Below are positions 23,632 to 33,117 of a stretch of 46,720 nucleotides of DNA, piece after piece (the stretch's first letter is position 1; each line of letters opens with the position of its first letter). The notes below the pieces were generated by a model, which was given only the letters and a program-made list of their open reading frames with translations, made no database searches and was not told where the DNA came from. The position numbers were made by a program, and so were the translations under genes. The DNA comes from Lysobacterales bacterium (lineage in GTDB: Bacteria > Pseudomonadota > Gammaproteobacteria > Xanthomonadales > SZUA-5): the NCBI GenBank assembly GCA_022841325.1, contig JALHRS010000045.1:1-46720 (forward strand). Direction: 5' to 3'.

Positions 23632-24450
23632 ATGACCGCCGCCCACGCCACAGACCCGCGCGCCCTCGCACTGAGCTGCCTCACCGAGGTCAGCGTTGGC
23701 GCCAAACTCGCACTGACGGCGCAGGCCAGCCAGGCCATTGCAGTGGAAGGGCCCTGGCTGGACTCGATCGGACCGGGCCGCTGCCCGTCGATGCCCGAGC
23801 CCGGACGACCGGAGCGCCCGCCGCTGGTCGCGCCCAGGGAACTGAAGCAACGCAAACTCAACAGCGTCGAGGGTCGTGCTGCCCTGATCCATGCAGTTGC
23901 CCATATCGAGTTCAACGCCATCAATCTGGCCTGGGATGCGGTTTATCGTTTTCCCGACATGCCCGATGACTACTATCGGGACTGGGCCAGTGTGGCGTCC
24001 GATGAAGCCCGTCACTTCTCGCTGCTGCAAGCGCGCCTGGCCCAGCTTGGCTATCAGTACGGCGATTTTCCGGCGCACAACGGCCTGTGGCAGGCCGCTG
24101 TCGCCACCGAGCATGACGTCATGGTACGTATGGCCCTGGTGCCGCGGGTGCTGGAGGCTCGCGGTCTCGACGTCACGCCGGGCATGATCGAGCGCCTGAC
24201 TCGCGTCGGAGACCGGGATACTGTCGCCGCGCTGGAGCTCATCCTCCGCGAAGAAGTGCGCCACGTGGCCGTCGGCTCACGCTGGTTCGCTTATCTCTGT
24301 GACCAGCGTAGACTTGAATCGCGCTCGACCTTCCTGGGTCTGCTCCAGCACAGCGCTGGAGCCCTTCCCCGAGGTCCTTTCAACGTCAGTGCCCGGCTCG
24401 CAGCCGGTTTCTCCCCCGAAGAACTCGAAGCTCTCGAAAAAATTTGTTGA
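23632..24450 (+). CDS. DUF455 family ferritin-like protein
   Basis: The 272-residue protein matches the DUF455 family, a ferritin-like four-helix fold of unknown function. Visible metal-ligand candidates are HIEFNAINLAWD (about 97-108), DEARHF (about 124-129) and EEVRHVAVG (about 208-216). This Glu/His pattern is the one used to bind a di-iron or similar centre. No signal peptide is present. It stands alone between two repeat-rich or unrelated regions, so context gives no substrate. The family is related to tRNA-modifying MiaE-like and rubrerythrin-like folds, but I would not assign a reaction. Confidence 0.85.
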   Translation: MTAAHATDPRALALSCLTEVSVGAKLALTAQASQAIAVEGPWLDSIGPGRCPSMPEPGRPERPPLVAPRELKQRKLNSVEGRAALIHAVAHIEFNAINLAWDAVYRFPDMPDDYYRDWASVASDEARHFSLLQARLAQLGYQYGDFPAHNGLWQAAVATEHDVMVRMALVPRVLEARGLDVTPGMIERLTRVGDRDTVAALELILREEVRHVAVGSRWFAYLCDQRRLESRSTFLGLLQHSAGALPRGPFNVSARLAAGFSPEELEALEKIC

Positions 24451-24590
24451 TGCTGAGAGGATTTCGATAGTTCCCGCGTCTTTATCTCCCGTACAGGGCT
24501 GTGTTAGCCTTGTGCGGTGGGGTGCTGCGGCCGATGGCGGCCAGCATCGCTATCGGGCGCGCAATCCAATCATCTCGAAGGGACACCTCC

Positions 24591-25457
24591 ATGAATCACA
24601 AAGCACTTCTGGGTACGGCCGTAGCTGCCGCCCTCATGTTCGGCGCACAGGCGGCTTCGGCTTGTGCCATTTCGGCCTGGTCGTCGGCCACCGGTCTGAC
24701 CGTCACCGACACGGGCACCTACGCCGACGGCTTCAGTCCTCTCTTCGGCGATTGCGGCCTGCGGGTCGCGGACTCCAATGGTGCCAACGGTCGTTTTGTG
24801 ACCGACACGACCCCGAACGCAGAGACCTCGTTCAGGGCTCGCTTCTATTATTTCACCGGTGACATCTCGGGGACGGCGCCGATCTTTCAGGCGCGCAACA
24901 CGGGCGGCACCAACATCATTCAGATCACGCACAGCGCAGCCGGCGTGCTGAGTTTCACCGCCAATACCGGCGGCGCAGCGCAGACCGTCAACGTGGTTGA
25001 TAATCGCTACTACGCGATCGAGCTGGCGTGGACCTCGGGTTCGCCTGGAACATTGACTGCGACAGTCTCAGGCAATGCTGGCGCGGCAGTGACCATTCCA
25101 GTGGCCGGCACGGTCAACTTTGCCAGTCTCAGCAACTCGGCTGATCGAATCGACGATGTCCGTCTCGGACTCATCAGCGGCTCGGTCACCAGCACGGCGC
25201 CGGTGTATTTCGACGAATACGATTCTCGGCGTACGACGTCTCCCGGGCTGCTGTGTCGAGGCGATGCTGGTGGCGGCCCCGGTGGTACCCCGGACAACAT
25301 CATTGGCTCAGCTGACCGAGTTCTGCTCACCAATCAGATTCTCGGCACCAATCAACAGCCGCACGGGTACCGCGACAACAATGGCGACGGTATCGTCGCT
25401 TCTGCTGACCGCGTAGCCGTGACCAATATGATCCTCGCCGGCGCCACCTGCAACTGA
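24591..25457 (+). CDS. Secreted protein with C-terminal dockerin-like repeat pair
   Basis: The 288-residue protein has a signal peptide (1-25, ending AASA). A beta-sandwich-like domain follows (about 26-215), rich in Thr, Gly and Ala with one FRARFYYF strand, which may be a LamG-like or carbohydrate-type fold. A Gly-rich hinge with GGGPGG leads into the tail. The tail holds two copies of a SADRVxxTNxIL motif. The second is preceded by DNNGDGIV, matching the calcium loop and helix of type I dockerins. The first loop is degenerate. GGACACC is the only weak ribosome binding site. It is the first of three secreted-protein genes on one strand. Interaction with a cohesin-like partner next door is inference. 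Confidence 0.7.
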   Translation: MNHKALLGTAVAAALMFGAQAASACAISAWSSATGLTVTDTGTYADGFSPLFGDCGLRVADSNGANGRFVTDTTPNAETSFRARFYYFTGDISGTAPIFQARNTGGTNIIQITHSAAGVLSFTANTGGAAQTVNVVDNRYYAIELAWTSGSPGTLTATVSGNAGAAVTIPVAGTVNFASLSNSADRIDDVRLGLISGSVTSTAPVYFDEYDSRRTTSPGLLCRGDAGGGPGGTPDNIIGSADRVLLTNQILGTNQQPHGYRDNNGDGIVASADRVAVTNMILAGATCN

Positions 25458-25478
25458 TTGAATTAGGAGATTAGAGAA

Positions 25479-25913
25479 ATGCGCAAGTTCATCACAGTTG
25501 TAGCGCTGAGCATCGCCTCGGTGTCAGTCGCTCATGCCGACCAGTTGGTCTTCTCTGCTGAGAAGAGTGGCGGTGCACGTGTTGCCGCGATCGACTATGT
25601 GAGCAACGGCGACGCCGTCGCTTTCGATTTCAAGATCGATGTTCCTGGTGGTGCGGATGCAGTGGTCAACCTGAAATCCTGCGTCGCCGCCCTGCCCAAG
25701 TCGCACGCCGGGCAGTGCTCCTTCGCCAAGGGCCAGATCATCGGAATGGTTTATAGTGATAGCAATGAACGCCTTCCGAAGGGCATTATCAGCATTGGAT
25801 CTGTGTCGGTTCAGTCGAAAGCGGCTGGCGATCTTTCTGTTGCAAGCTTCACTGCAGTCAACAAGGACGGTATCTCGGTCGAATCCACCGTGACCGATTC
25901 CGCCACGAAGTAA
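25479..25913 (+). CDS. Small secreted protein, cohesin-like candidate
   Basis: The 144-residue protein has a signal peptide (1-20, ending AHA) and a compact beta-rich domain with one pair of cysteines (in LKSCVAAL and GQCSFAKG). The order of strands, in particular FDFKIDVPGG near the start, then GQIIGMVYS, then LPKGIISIGSVSV, resembles cohesin-type domains and related PEP-CTERM accessory folds. No profile search was possible. AGGAG lies nine bases before the ATG. It follows the dockerin-like gene by 21 bases and precedes the IPTL-CTERM-type gene by 31, so the three are probably one transcript. Confidence 0.6.
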   Translation: MRKFITVVALSIASVSVAHADQLVFSAEKSGGARVAAIDYVSNGDAVAFDFKIDVPGGADAVVNLKSCVAALPKSHAGQCSFAKGQIIGMVYSDSNERLPKGIISIGSVSVQSKAAGDLSVASFTAVNKDGISVESTVTDSATK

Positions 25914-25944
25914 GAAAACGCGTCCCTGAGTCGGAGTGTCTAAA

Positions 25945-27681
25945 ATGAAAATAATGTCTAAAGCCCTGCTGTCACTGGGTGCTGGCCTTTGCCTCAGTGC
26001 ATCGGTCAGCGCTCAAACCATCAGTGCCGGAACTGCATCCGGTCCAGCTGGTGGTGCCACCACCCCGGCGACCATTCCGGTCGACTTCACCCGCAATCCG
26101 GGTAATCCAGTTGCAGACTTCATCGTTCGGGTGAACTTCAATCTGGCCAACCTGACGGTTGCGAACACGGCTGCCGCAAACGGTGGTGGTTGTTCTTACA
26201 TTGGCGGTAACTCATTCGTCACGGTGATTCCGCCTGCCGGCCTGAGTGATGTGCAGACGAACACCTACTGCAACATCACGTTCACGATCAATCCCGCGGC
26301 CCCGGCCCCCAGCGCGCAGGCGCTGACGCTTTCCTTCGCGCCGGGTGGTAACTGCATCGACAACAACGCCAACACCGTTGTCTGTGCGCTTACCAATGGC
26401 GTGGTCAACGTCACCGCTGGCGGCACGCCGACCGGTCCGAACATCGCCTACAACCCGGCTGCCGGTGCATCGGCTGGTACGGGTGGTCCGGTGAACTTCA
26501 CGGGCGTGACCACGCCGGGTACGACGGGTAACGGCAGCATCGTTGCCACGCCGTCCGGTGGTGCTGCTGCTGGTACGACCACCGTCGGCACGTTTACGCT
26601 GAGCGGTCCGGATGCTGCCAACTTTGCGGTGACCAACGGTACGCTGACCTTCACGGCCGGCACCAACACCCCGCAGAACATCACCATGACCTGTACTTCG
26701 GGTGCCGCTCAGCGCACTGCGAACCTGCAGGCCACGGAAACCATCGCCAACGGTGCCACCAGCCAGCGTTTCTGGCAGCTGGTCTGCCCGGCTGGCACGG
26801 TCGCTGCGGTTCCGCCGACGCTGACTTACGCTCCGGCTACCGGCACCACCACCAACCTGGCTTCGGCTGGCGTCTTCAATGTGGCAGTGGGTTGCCCGAC
26901 CGATGGCGCGGCAGCGGTCTGCGGTGGTTCTGGCACGGGTCTGGCTGCTACTTCGCGTCTGGTGTCGGTGACCTCGGCATACACCGGTCCTCCGTTCAGC
27001 CCGACCCCGACGATGGCTTGTGAATTCGTCAGCGAAGCCGGTGCTGTCGTTGCCGGACCGCGCGATTACGTCGCGGGTCAGCTGGATGCCGGTGACGTAC
27101 GTTGCACCTGCCCGGTCGCGTTCACCCCCGAGCCGTTTACGGTGACCGTGGTTGAGCAGAGCCCGGCTGGCGGCGCCAGTGTCAATCGCACCTTCAACGT
27201 CGTTTGCGGTGCGGGTCAGACCTGCGGCTCGATCAGCGCGACGCCGGGTAGCGGCAACGTCAACCTGAATAACGGTGGCGCTGCGGTCAACGTGGCCACG
27301 GTCAACTTCACCGGTGCGAGCAATGGCGTGACCCAGCAGGTGAATTGCACGACCTCGGGCGCCTCGGCTGGTTCGACCTTCACTGTCACGGGTGTACCGG
27401 CGACGCTGTCGAATGCGAACACGTCGACCACGGTTGCAGCCACGTGCTCCAACACGGCAACGACTGCTGGTACGGCTACGCTCACGTGTACTTCCACGGC
27501 CAACTCGCCGGGTTGCACCACGCTGAACGCCACGTACACGCTGACCTGCCCGGGCGTCAATGTGCCGCCGCCGGTGCCGACCGTTCCGGTTCCGGTCATG
27601 GGTGAGCAGGGTCGCATCCTGCTGGCAGCGCTGGTTCTGCTGCTGGGCCTGGGTGTGATCGGCTTCCGCATGCGCGGTTGA
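25945..27681 (+). CDS. Secreted modular protein with IPTL-CTERM-like sorting signal
   Basis: The 578-residue protein has a signal peptide (1-23, ending VSA). A cohesin-like N-terminal domain follows (about 26-157), opening with the TIPVDF and DFIVRVNFNLANLTV pattern. A Thr/Gly-rich module at about 163-281 and a diverged copy at about 289-421 come next. A third beta domain (about 424-537) has several cysteines. The tail is PPPVPTVPVP, VMGEQG, a hydrophobic helix (about 558-573) and a basic end (RMRG). This is the layout of IPTL-CTERM signals, with GEQG in place of the usual SEWG. The ATG at 25945 has GGAG eight bases upstream, and a GTG at 25936 is the alternative. A strong terminator follows 21 bases after the stop. 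Confidence 0.75.
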   Translation: MKIMSKALLSLGAGLCLSASVSAQTISAGTASGPAGGATTPATIPVDFTRNPGNPVADFIVRVNFNLANLTVANTAAANGGGCSYIGGNSFVTVIPPAGLSDVQTNTYCNITFTINPAAPAPSAQALTLSFAPGGNCIDNNANTVVCALTNGVVNVTAGGTPTGPNIAYNPAAGASAGTGGPVNFTGVTTPGTTGNGSIVATPSGGAAAGTTTVGTFTLSGPDAANFAVTNGTLTFTAGTNTPQNITMTCTSGAAQRTANLQATETIANGATSQRFWQLVCPAGTVAAVPPTLTYAPATGTTTNLASAGVFNVAVGCPTDGAAAVCGGSGTGLAATSRLVSVTSAYTGPPFSPTPTMACEFVSEAGAVVAGPRDYVAGQLDAGDVRCTCPVAFTPEPFTVTVVEQSPAGGASVNRTFNVVCGAGQTCGSISATPGSGNVNLNNGGAAVNVATVNFTGASNGVTQQVNCTTSGASAGSTFTVTGVPATLSNANTSTTVAATCSNTATTAGTATLTCTSTANSPGCTTLNATYTLTCPGVNVPPPVPTVPVPVMGEQGRILLAALVLLLGLGVIGFRMRG

Positions 27682-27701
27682 TCCGAGCAACACTGCTGAA
27701 T

Positions 27702-27734
27702 CAGAAGGGGCCCACTGGGCCCCTTCTGCTTTTT
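27702..27734 (+). terminator. Rho-independent terminator of the secreted-protein cluster
   Basis: A perfect 12-bp stem (CAGAAGGGGCCC with its complement) and an ACT loop are followed by CTTTTT. It begins 21 bases after the stop of the IPTL-CTERM-type gene and is the clearest terminator in the window. Confidence 0.95.
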
Positions 27735-27761
27735 GGAAAAGCGAAAATCCAAAGCGTCATC

Positions 27762-28043
27762 GAGAGCCGCGTGTATCGGGGCGACATTGCATACGGGCCA
27801 TGAATCCCAGGCGTCATTGCGACCCCGGACTTGATCCGGGGGAAGCAATCCAGGAGCGTGCGGCGCAACTCTGGATTGCTTCGTCCCGCCATGCTGCGCT
27901 CGCGGCTAAAGGCGCGCTCCTCGCAATGACGCATCAGAGACTTGCGATATGGGTTCATTGAGAGTCGCGTGTATCGGCGCGACACCGCACACGGCCCGAC
28001 ATCGGGATGAATCGTTGGGCACGCTGCGCTTAGCCCAACCTAC
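27762..28043. repeat. Mosaic with MITE-like copy B and a GTAG-family arm
   Basis: The core 27811-27932 has CGTCATTGCGA ends and inner GAAGCAATCCAG/CTGGATTGCTTC arms. On both sides is a diverged 45-base unit starting gagag and containing cgtgtatcgg. The right flank also has gcgatatgggttcattgaga, which recurs near 32815 and 40493. The arm at 28014-28043 matches one half of the 40391-40463 palindrome and ends in CCTAC, the complement of GTAGG. Confidence 0.85.
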
Positions 28044-28148
28044 GCCTGCCGGTTGCGAATCAATAACGTACGGCATCGCAGCACGCAGAGATGTGCGGGC
28101 ATGACCTTCACCGATGCAGTATGAGTGGTTTGGCGTTTCCAGGTCATC

Positions 28149-28184
28149 CTGATGCACCTGGAGCACCTGATGCGCCTGGAGCAC
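28149..28184. repeat. Tandem 18-base repeat, two copies
   Basis: CTGATGCACCTGGAGCAC is followed directly by the same 18 bases with one change. It lies in the upstream region of glmS, and I see no function for it. Confidence 0.85.
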
Positions 28185-28342
28185 ACCTCAACCACTGCCG
28201 GCCAGCATCAAACGCCTCCATCTTGACCCGTCCGGGCCCTCCGTTGCCGGAACTCGCCCGTTAGTATCGACTCTGAGCATGGGTGTCAGGCCATCGCCTG
28301 CACGAGCCGGAATCATTCATATCCTTCAGCGGAGCACAGCAC

Positions 28343-30175
<1,833 letters not shown>

Positions 30176-30234
30176 CACGGAGCCGTCGGATGCGGCCCCG
30201 GCACAGGCACTCGCCAATCTTGCAATCGCCAGGT

Positions 30235-30303
30235 GTAGCCCGGATCCACGCGCCCGTAGAGATGATTATCGCCAACGGCAGCAAGCGCGTGGCGTCCGGG
30301 TAC
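30235..30303. repeat. GTAG-type REP pair, GTAGCCCGGAT family
   Basis: An arm starting GTAGCCCGGATCCACGCG faces a partner ending GCGTCCGGGTAC, across an unrelated spacer. It lies between the convergent ends of glmS and the deacetylase-family gene. A further gactacgatccgggcg segment at about 30330 looks like a decayed third arm. Confidence 0.75.
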
Positions 30304-30371
30304 GAAGAGACTCCGTCGCGGAGGAGGCGTGAACGACTACGATCCGGGCGTGGTGTCCGGGAACGCGGAGA

Positions 30372-31310
30372 CTACCCCTCAACCCCGGTCCGCTCCGCCA
30401 GCATCGCTCCCACATGCGCCACGCTGCACTGCCGCAGCGCTGTCAACGAATAGCCGCCCTCCAGTGCCGACACCAGGCGCCCCTGGGCGTGCCTCCCGGC
30501 CGCAGCCAGCAGTTCCAGCGTGATCCAGTGATAGTCGTCGGCGCCCAGGTTCAGATCCGCCAGAGGATCCAGTCGGTGAGCGTCGAAACCGGCCGACACC
30601 AGCAGCAGCTGCGGCGCAAAGCGATCGATGGCGGGTAACAAGCGCTCAGTCCACAGGCGCCGGAACTCCCTGCTTCCGCTGCCGGGCAGCAGTTCGCCAT
30701 TGACCAGATGGCCAGGCCCGGTCTCGGCCTCGCGTCCGGTGCCCGGATACAGCGGTGACTGGTGGCTGGACACATACTGCACCCGCGGATCATCGGCGCA
30801 GATCGCCTGCGTGCCGTTGCCGTGGTGCACATCAAAATCGACGATAGTCACGCGCTCCAGCGCGTGCGCCGCCAGCGCATGCGCAGCACCGACGGCAATC
30901 TGGTTGTACAGGCAGAAGCCCATGGCTTGATCGGCCGTGCTGTGATGCCCGGGCGGGCGCAGCGCGCAGAAAACGCGAACGCCCGGGCCGTGCATGACGG
31001 CGTCGATCGCGGCACAGACGGCGCCGCAGGACCTGAGGCTGGCATTGAGCGATGCCGGCGACATGGCAGTGTCGGCGTCGATCCGATACCGGCCCGAGCT
31101 TGGGGAGGATTGCTGCAGTTGCGCCAGCAGGCGGGCGCTGTGGACCCGCAGCAGCTGCGCCTCCGTCGCTGCGGGTGCTTCCGCGAAGTCAAGCCGTTCA
31201 CCGAAAGCGGATTTCAAGGCTTCCAGTACCGCGCTCAGGCGTCCGGGATGCTCCGGGTGACCTGGCCCGGGCTGGTGATCCAGACAGGCGGGATGGGTGT
31301 AGACCAGCAT
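30372..31310 (-). CDS. Histone deacetylase family zinc hydrolase
   Basis: The arginase/deacetylase-fold protein has 312 residues. The charge-relay histidines are in LRPPGHHS. The zinc ligands are in DFDVHHGNGT and SAGFDAHRLDPL, and LEGGY carries the catalytic Tyr region. Bacterial members act on small acetylated amines such as polyamines, or on acetyl-lysine, and the substrate here is not shown. The ATG at 31310 starts MLVYTHPACLDHQPG, as in the family. It lies 31 bases downstream of the cobalamin adenosyltransferase gene on the same strand, so the two are probably cotranscribed. Confidence 0.92.
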   Translation of the reverse strand: MLVYTHPACLDHQPGPGHPEHPGRLSAVLEALKSAFGERLDFAEAPAATEAQLLRVHSARLLAQLQQSSPSSGRYRIDADTAMSPASLNASLRSCGAVCAAIDAVMHGPGVRVFCALRPPGHHSTADQAMGFCLYNQIAVGAAHALAAHALERVTIVDFDVHHGNGTQAICADDPRVQYVSSHQSPLYPGTGREAETGPGHLVNGELLPGSGSREFRRLWTERLLPAIDRFAPQLLLVSAGFDAHRLDPLADLNLGADDYHWITLELLAAAGRHAQGRLVSALEGGYSLTALRQCSVAHVGAMLAERTGVEG

Positions 31311-31341
31311 CGTGCGATTCCTGGTGTTCGGCCGCGACCGG

Positions 31342-31896
31342 TCAGCCGCGCTTGTTGCGGTCCCACAGCACTTCGCCGGCACCGCCTTCGCGCGCCAGCA
31401 CCCGGGCGATGACGAAAAGCAGATCGGACAGCCGATTCAGATAGCGAATGGTCTCGCCGCGCACGGCTTCGGCGCGACACAGCGAGATCACCTCGCGCTC
31501 GGCACGGCGCACCACGGTCCGGGCAACATGACAGTGGGCGGTGGCGGCATTGCCGCCGGGCAGGATGAAGTCCTTCAGTGCAGGCAGTGGCTCGTTGAAG
31601 CCATCCAGATCGCGCTCCAGCGCATCAATGTCGCGATCCTGTATCAGCGCCATGCCCGGAATGCAGAGTTCGCCGCCGAGATCGAACAACTGATGCTGCA
31701 CCCGCGTCAGACAGGCATGCACGGCCTCGGGCACGCCCGGCTGCGCCAGCACCACACCGATACCGCTATTGGCCTCGTCCACCGTGCCGTAGGCCGCAAC
31801 CCGCAGGCTGTCCTTGTCGACGCGGCTGCCGTCGCCCAGACCGGTACTGCCGTCATCGCCTGTGCGCGTGTAGATCTTCGAAAGCCTGTTGCCCAT
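31342..31896 (-). CDS. PduO-type cob(I)alamin adenosyltransferase
   Basis: It transfers adenosine from ATP to cob(I)alamin to make coenzyme B12. The protein has 184 residues. The ATP-binding N-terminus shows YTRTGDDGSTGLGDGSRV. The C-terminal signature RRAEREV with YLNRLSDLLFVIAR holds the conserved Arg, Asn and Asp residues of the PduO type. The ATG at 31896 is preferred over an upstream start at 31965 that lacks similarity. Its upstream neighbour is an ECF-S-like membrane protein, which suggests a small cobalamin uptake-and-activation set. No B12 enzyme lies in the window. Confidence 0.95.
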   Translation of the reverse strand: MGNRLSKIYTRTGDDGSTGLGDGSRVDKDSLRVAAYGTVDEANSGIGVVLAQPGVPEAVHACLTRVQHQLFDLGGELCIPGMALIQDRDIDALERDLDGFNEPLPALKDFILPGGNAATAHCHVARTVVRRAEREVISLCRAEAVRGETIRYLNRLSDLLFVIARVLAREGGAGEVLWDRNKRG

Positions 31897-31982
31897 GACC
31901 GAATTCCAGATGTCCAAATGAAATCGCCCGCACCAAGGCGGCGCGGGCGATCCAGCAGCCTGCACTGCGACCAGACGCTGCC

Positions 31983-32522
31983 TCAGGCGGCAACCTGTCC
32001 CGGCTGATAGCGACGAACCAGTGCCATGCCCCCGAACAACACGGTGGCGTAGACCGCCATGCCCAGCAGCGTGTAGGCGAAGAATGGCAGCGCCATTGTG
32101 TAGCAGGTGACAAGGCCGGCCAGGTCCTGCGTGTAGTAATGGCCATCGCTGGCCACCCAGACCGCGAAGTTGCTGACGATGAAGAACACCGTCGCCGCCG
32201 CCAGGCCATAGCCGGCGACGCGCCCTGCGCCCGGATCCGGACCCAGGCGGAAGCCTAACCAGACATTGAAGGCGATCAGACCGTAGATCACCGGCATGCC
32301 GCTGTGGAAACCGAGCACGCTGTCGGCCAGTGCCATGGCCAGCAGCGGCACCGCGAATGCAAGCTGGCGATTCGCGAGATAGGCGCCAGCGAACAGGCCT
32401 ATCGCTTCCACCGGCGTGAAATTCGGCGGATGCGGCAGCAATCGTGACAAGGCAGCGAGCACGATCAGTGCGGCTACCAGCGTCGCGCGCGGGTACCAGC
32501 GCGCAGCGGCGTCATTCGACAT
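31983..32522 (-). CDS. DUF6580-like, ECF-S-component-like membrane protein
   Basis: The 179-residue protein has five to six hydrophobic helices. The motif HPPNFTPVEAIGLFAGAYL near residues 31-49, followed by GFHSGMPVIYG and a Trp-rich central region, is typical of a family annotated as putative transport proteins related to ECF transporter substrate-binding subunits. The ATG at 32522 is chosen because the longer frame reads into repeats. It sits 86 bases upstream of the cobalamin adenosyltransferase, so vitamin B12 or a precursor is the natural candidate substrate. I looked for a cobalamin riboswitch box upstream and saw none. Confidence 0.75.
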   Translation of the reverse strand: MSNDAAARWYPRATLVAALIVLAALSRLLPHPPNFTPVEAIGLFAGAYLANRQLAFAVPLLAMALADSVLGFHSGMPVIYGLIAFNVWLGFRLGPDPGAGRVAGYGLAAATVFFIVSNFAVWVASDGHYYTQDLAGLVTCYTMALPFFAYTLLGMAVYATVLFGGMALVRRYQPGQVAA

Positions 32523-33117
32523 CAGAACTCTCCATGCCAGGCTATCGGTCAATCCCGAAGCATACTGCAAGCGCCGCTGGCGTGGTTCGGTTCCTCGATG
32601 GTTCGCCGCCTGGATCGCCGCGTAGGGCGGGAGTGCCGCGGATGGCGTCATTGCGAGCCACCTGTTTCGGCCCGACACTGCCCATGGACAATGAACCCCC
32701 GGCGTCATTGCGACCCCGGACTTGATCCCGGGGAAGCAATCCAGACACCTATCCTCAGATGCACTGGATTGCTTCGTCGCTGCGCTCCTCGCAATGACGC
32801 GTCAACAATTTACGATATGGGTTCATGGAGACCCCGGACTTGATCCGGGGGAAGCAATCCAGACACCTATCCTCAGATGCACTGGATTGCTTCGTCGCTG
32901 CGCTCCTCGCAATGACGCACCATTCAGTTGCGGCCAGGACTCACCCACAGGCCGCGCCGACAAGTGTCTTAAGGCGGCTGGCGACCGCTCCCCAGGCCCG
33001 CTTTCTCGCTTCCATCGCGGCTGCTCCGTATGCTTGGATGGTCAGACCGCAGGGCGCGCCGAATCCGGTTCGTCCCCTTGGCTGAACGACTTCGGGCGTG
33101 CGCCCGCGTGAGTGTGA
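32523..33117. other. Divergent gap with a repeat block
   Basis: This 595-base gap separates the minus-strand ECF-S-like gene from plus-strand ubiH. Its middle (32643-32926) is repeats. The last 190 bases before ubiH hold no repeat and no credible frame, and would carry the ubiH promoter. Confidence 0.7.
32643..32926. repeat. MITE-like copies C and D, near-identical tandem duplication
   Basis: Copies at 32712-32800 and 32830-32918 are 89 bases each and differ at one visible position, with a 118-base period. Between them is gtcaacaatttacgatatgg plus gttcatggaga. A diverged gagccacctgtttcggcccg unit precedes copy C, and the same unit recurs next to nth at 40340-40385. The near identity points to recent duplication. 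Confidence 0.92.

Larger units (their letters stand above)
27682..28342. other. Long repeat-rich gap before glmS
   Basis: This 661-base gap holds a terminator (27702-27734) and a mosaic of dispersed repeats. Those are two copies of a gagag(c/t)cgcgtgtatcgg unit (27762 and 27959), MITE-like copy B (27811-27932) and a GTAG-family arm (28014-28043). An 18-base tandem repeat lies at 28149-28184. The last 150 bases should contain the glmS promoter and leader, but I see no clear -35/-10 pair. I found no convincing gene. Confidence 0.75.

Noticed and set aside
26212..27693. A 493-codon minus-strand frame opposite the IPTL-CTERM-type gene
   Set aside because: It is Arg/Gly/Thr-rich without recognisable features, while the plus strand has signal peptide, modules, sorting tail and terminator.
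28121..28264. A 47-codon frame (MSGLAFPGHPDAPGAPDAPG) upstream of glmS
   Set aside because: It has no ribosome binding site, and its repetitiveness comes from the 18-base tandem repeat. Conservation data would be needed to keep it.
32523..32650. Search for a cobalamin riboswitch upstream of the ECF-S-like gene
   Set aside because: I could not find the B12 box GCCACTG on the coding strand or a matching multi-stem layout.
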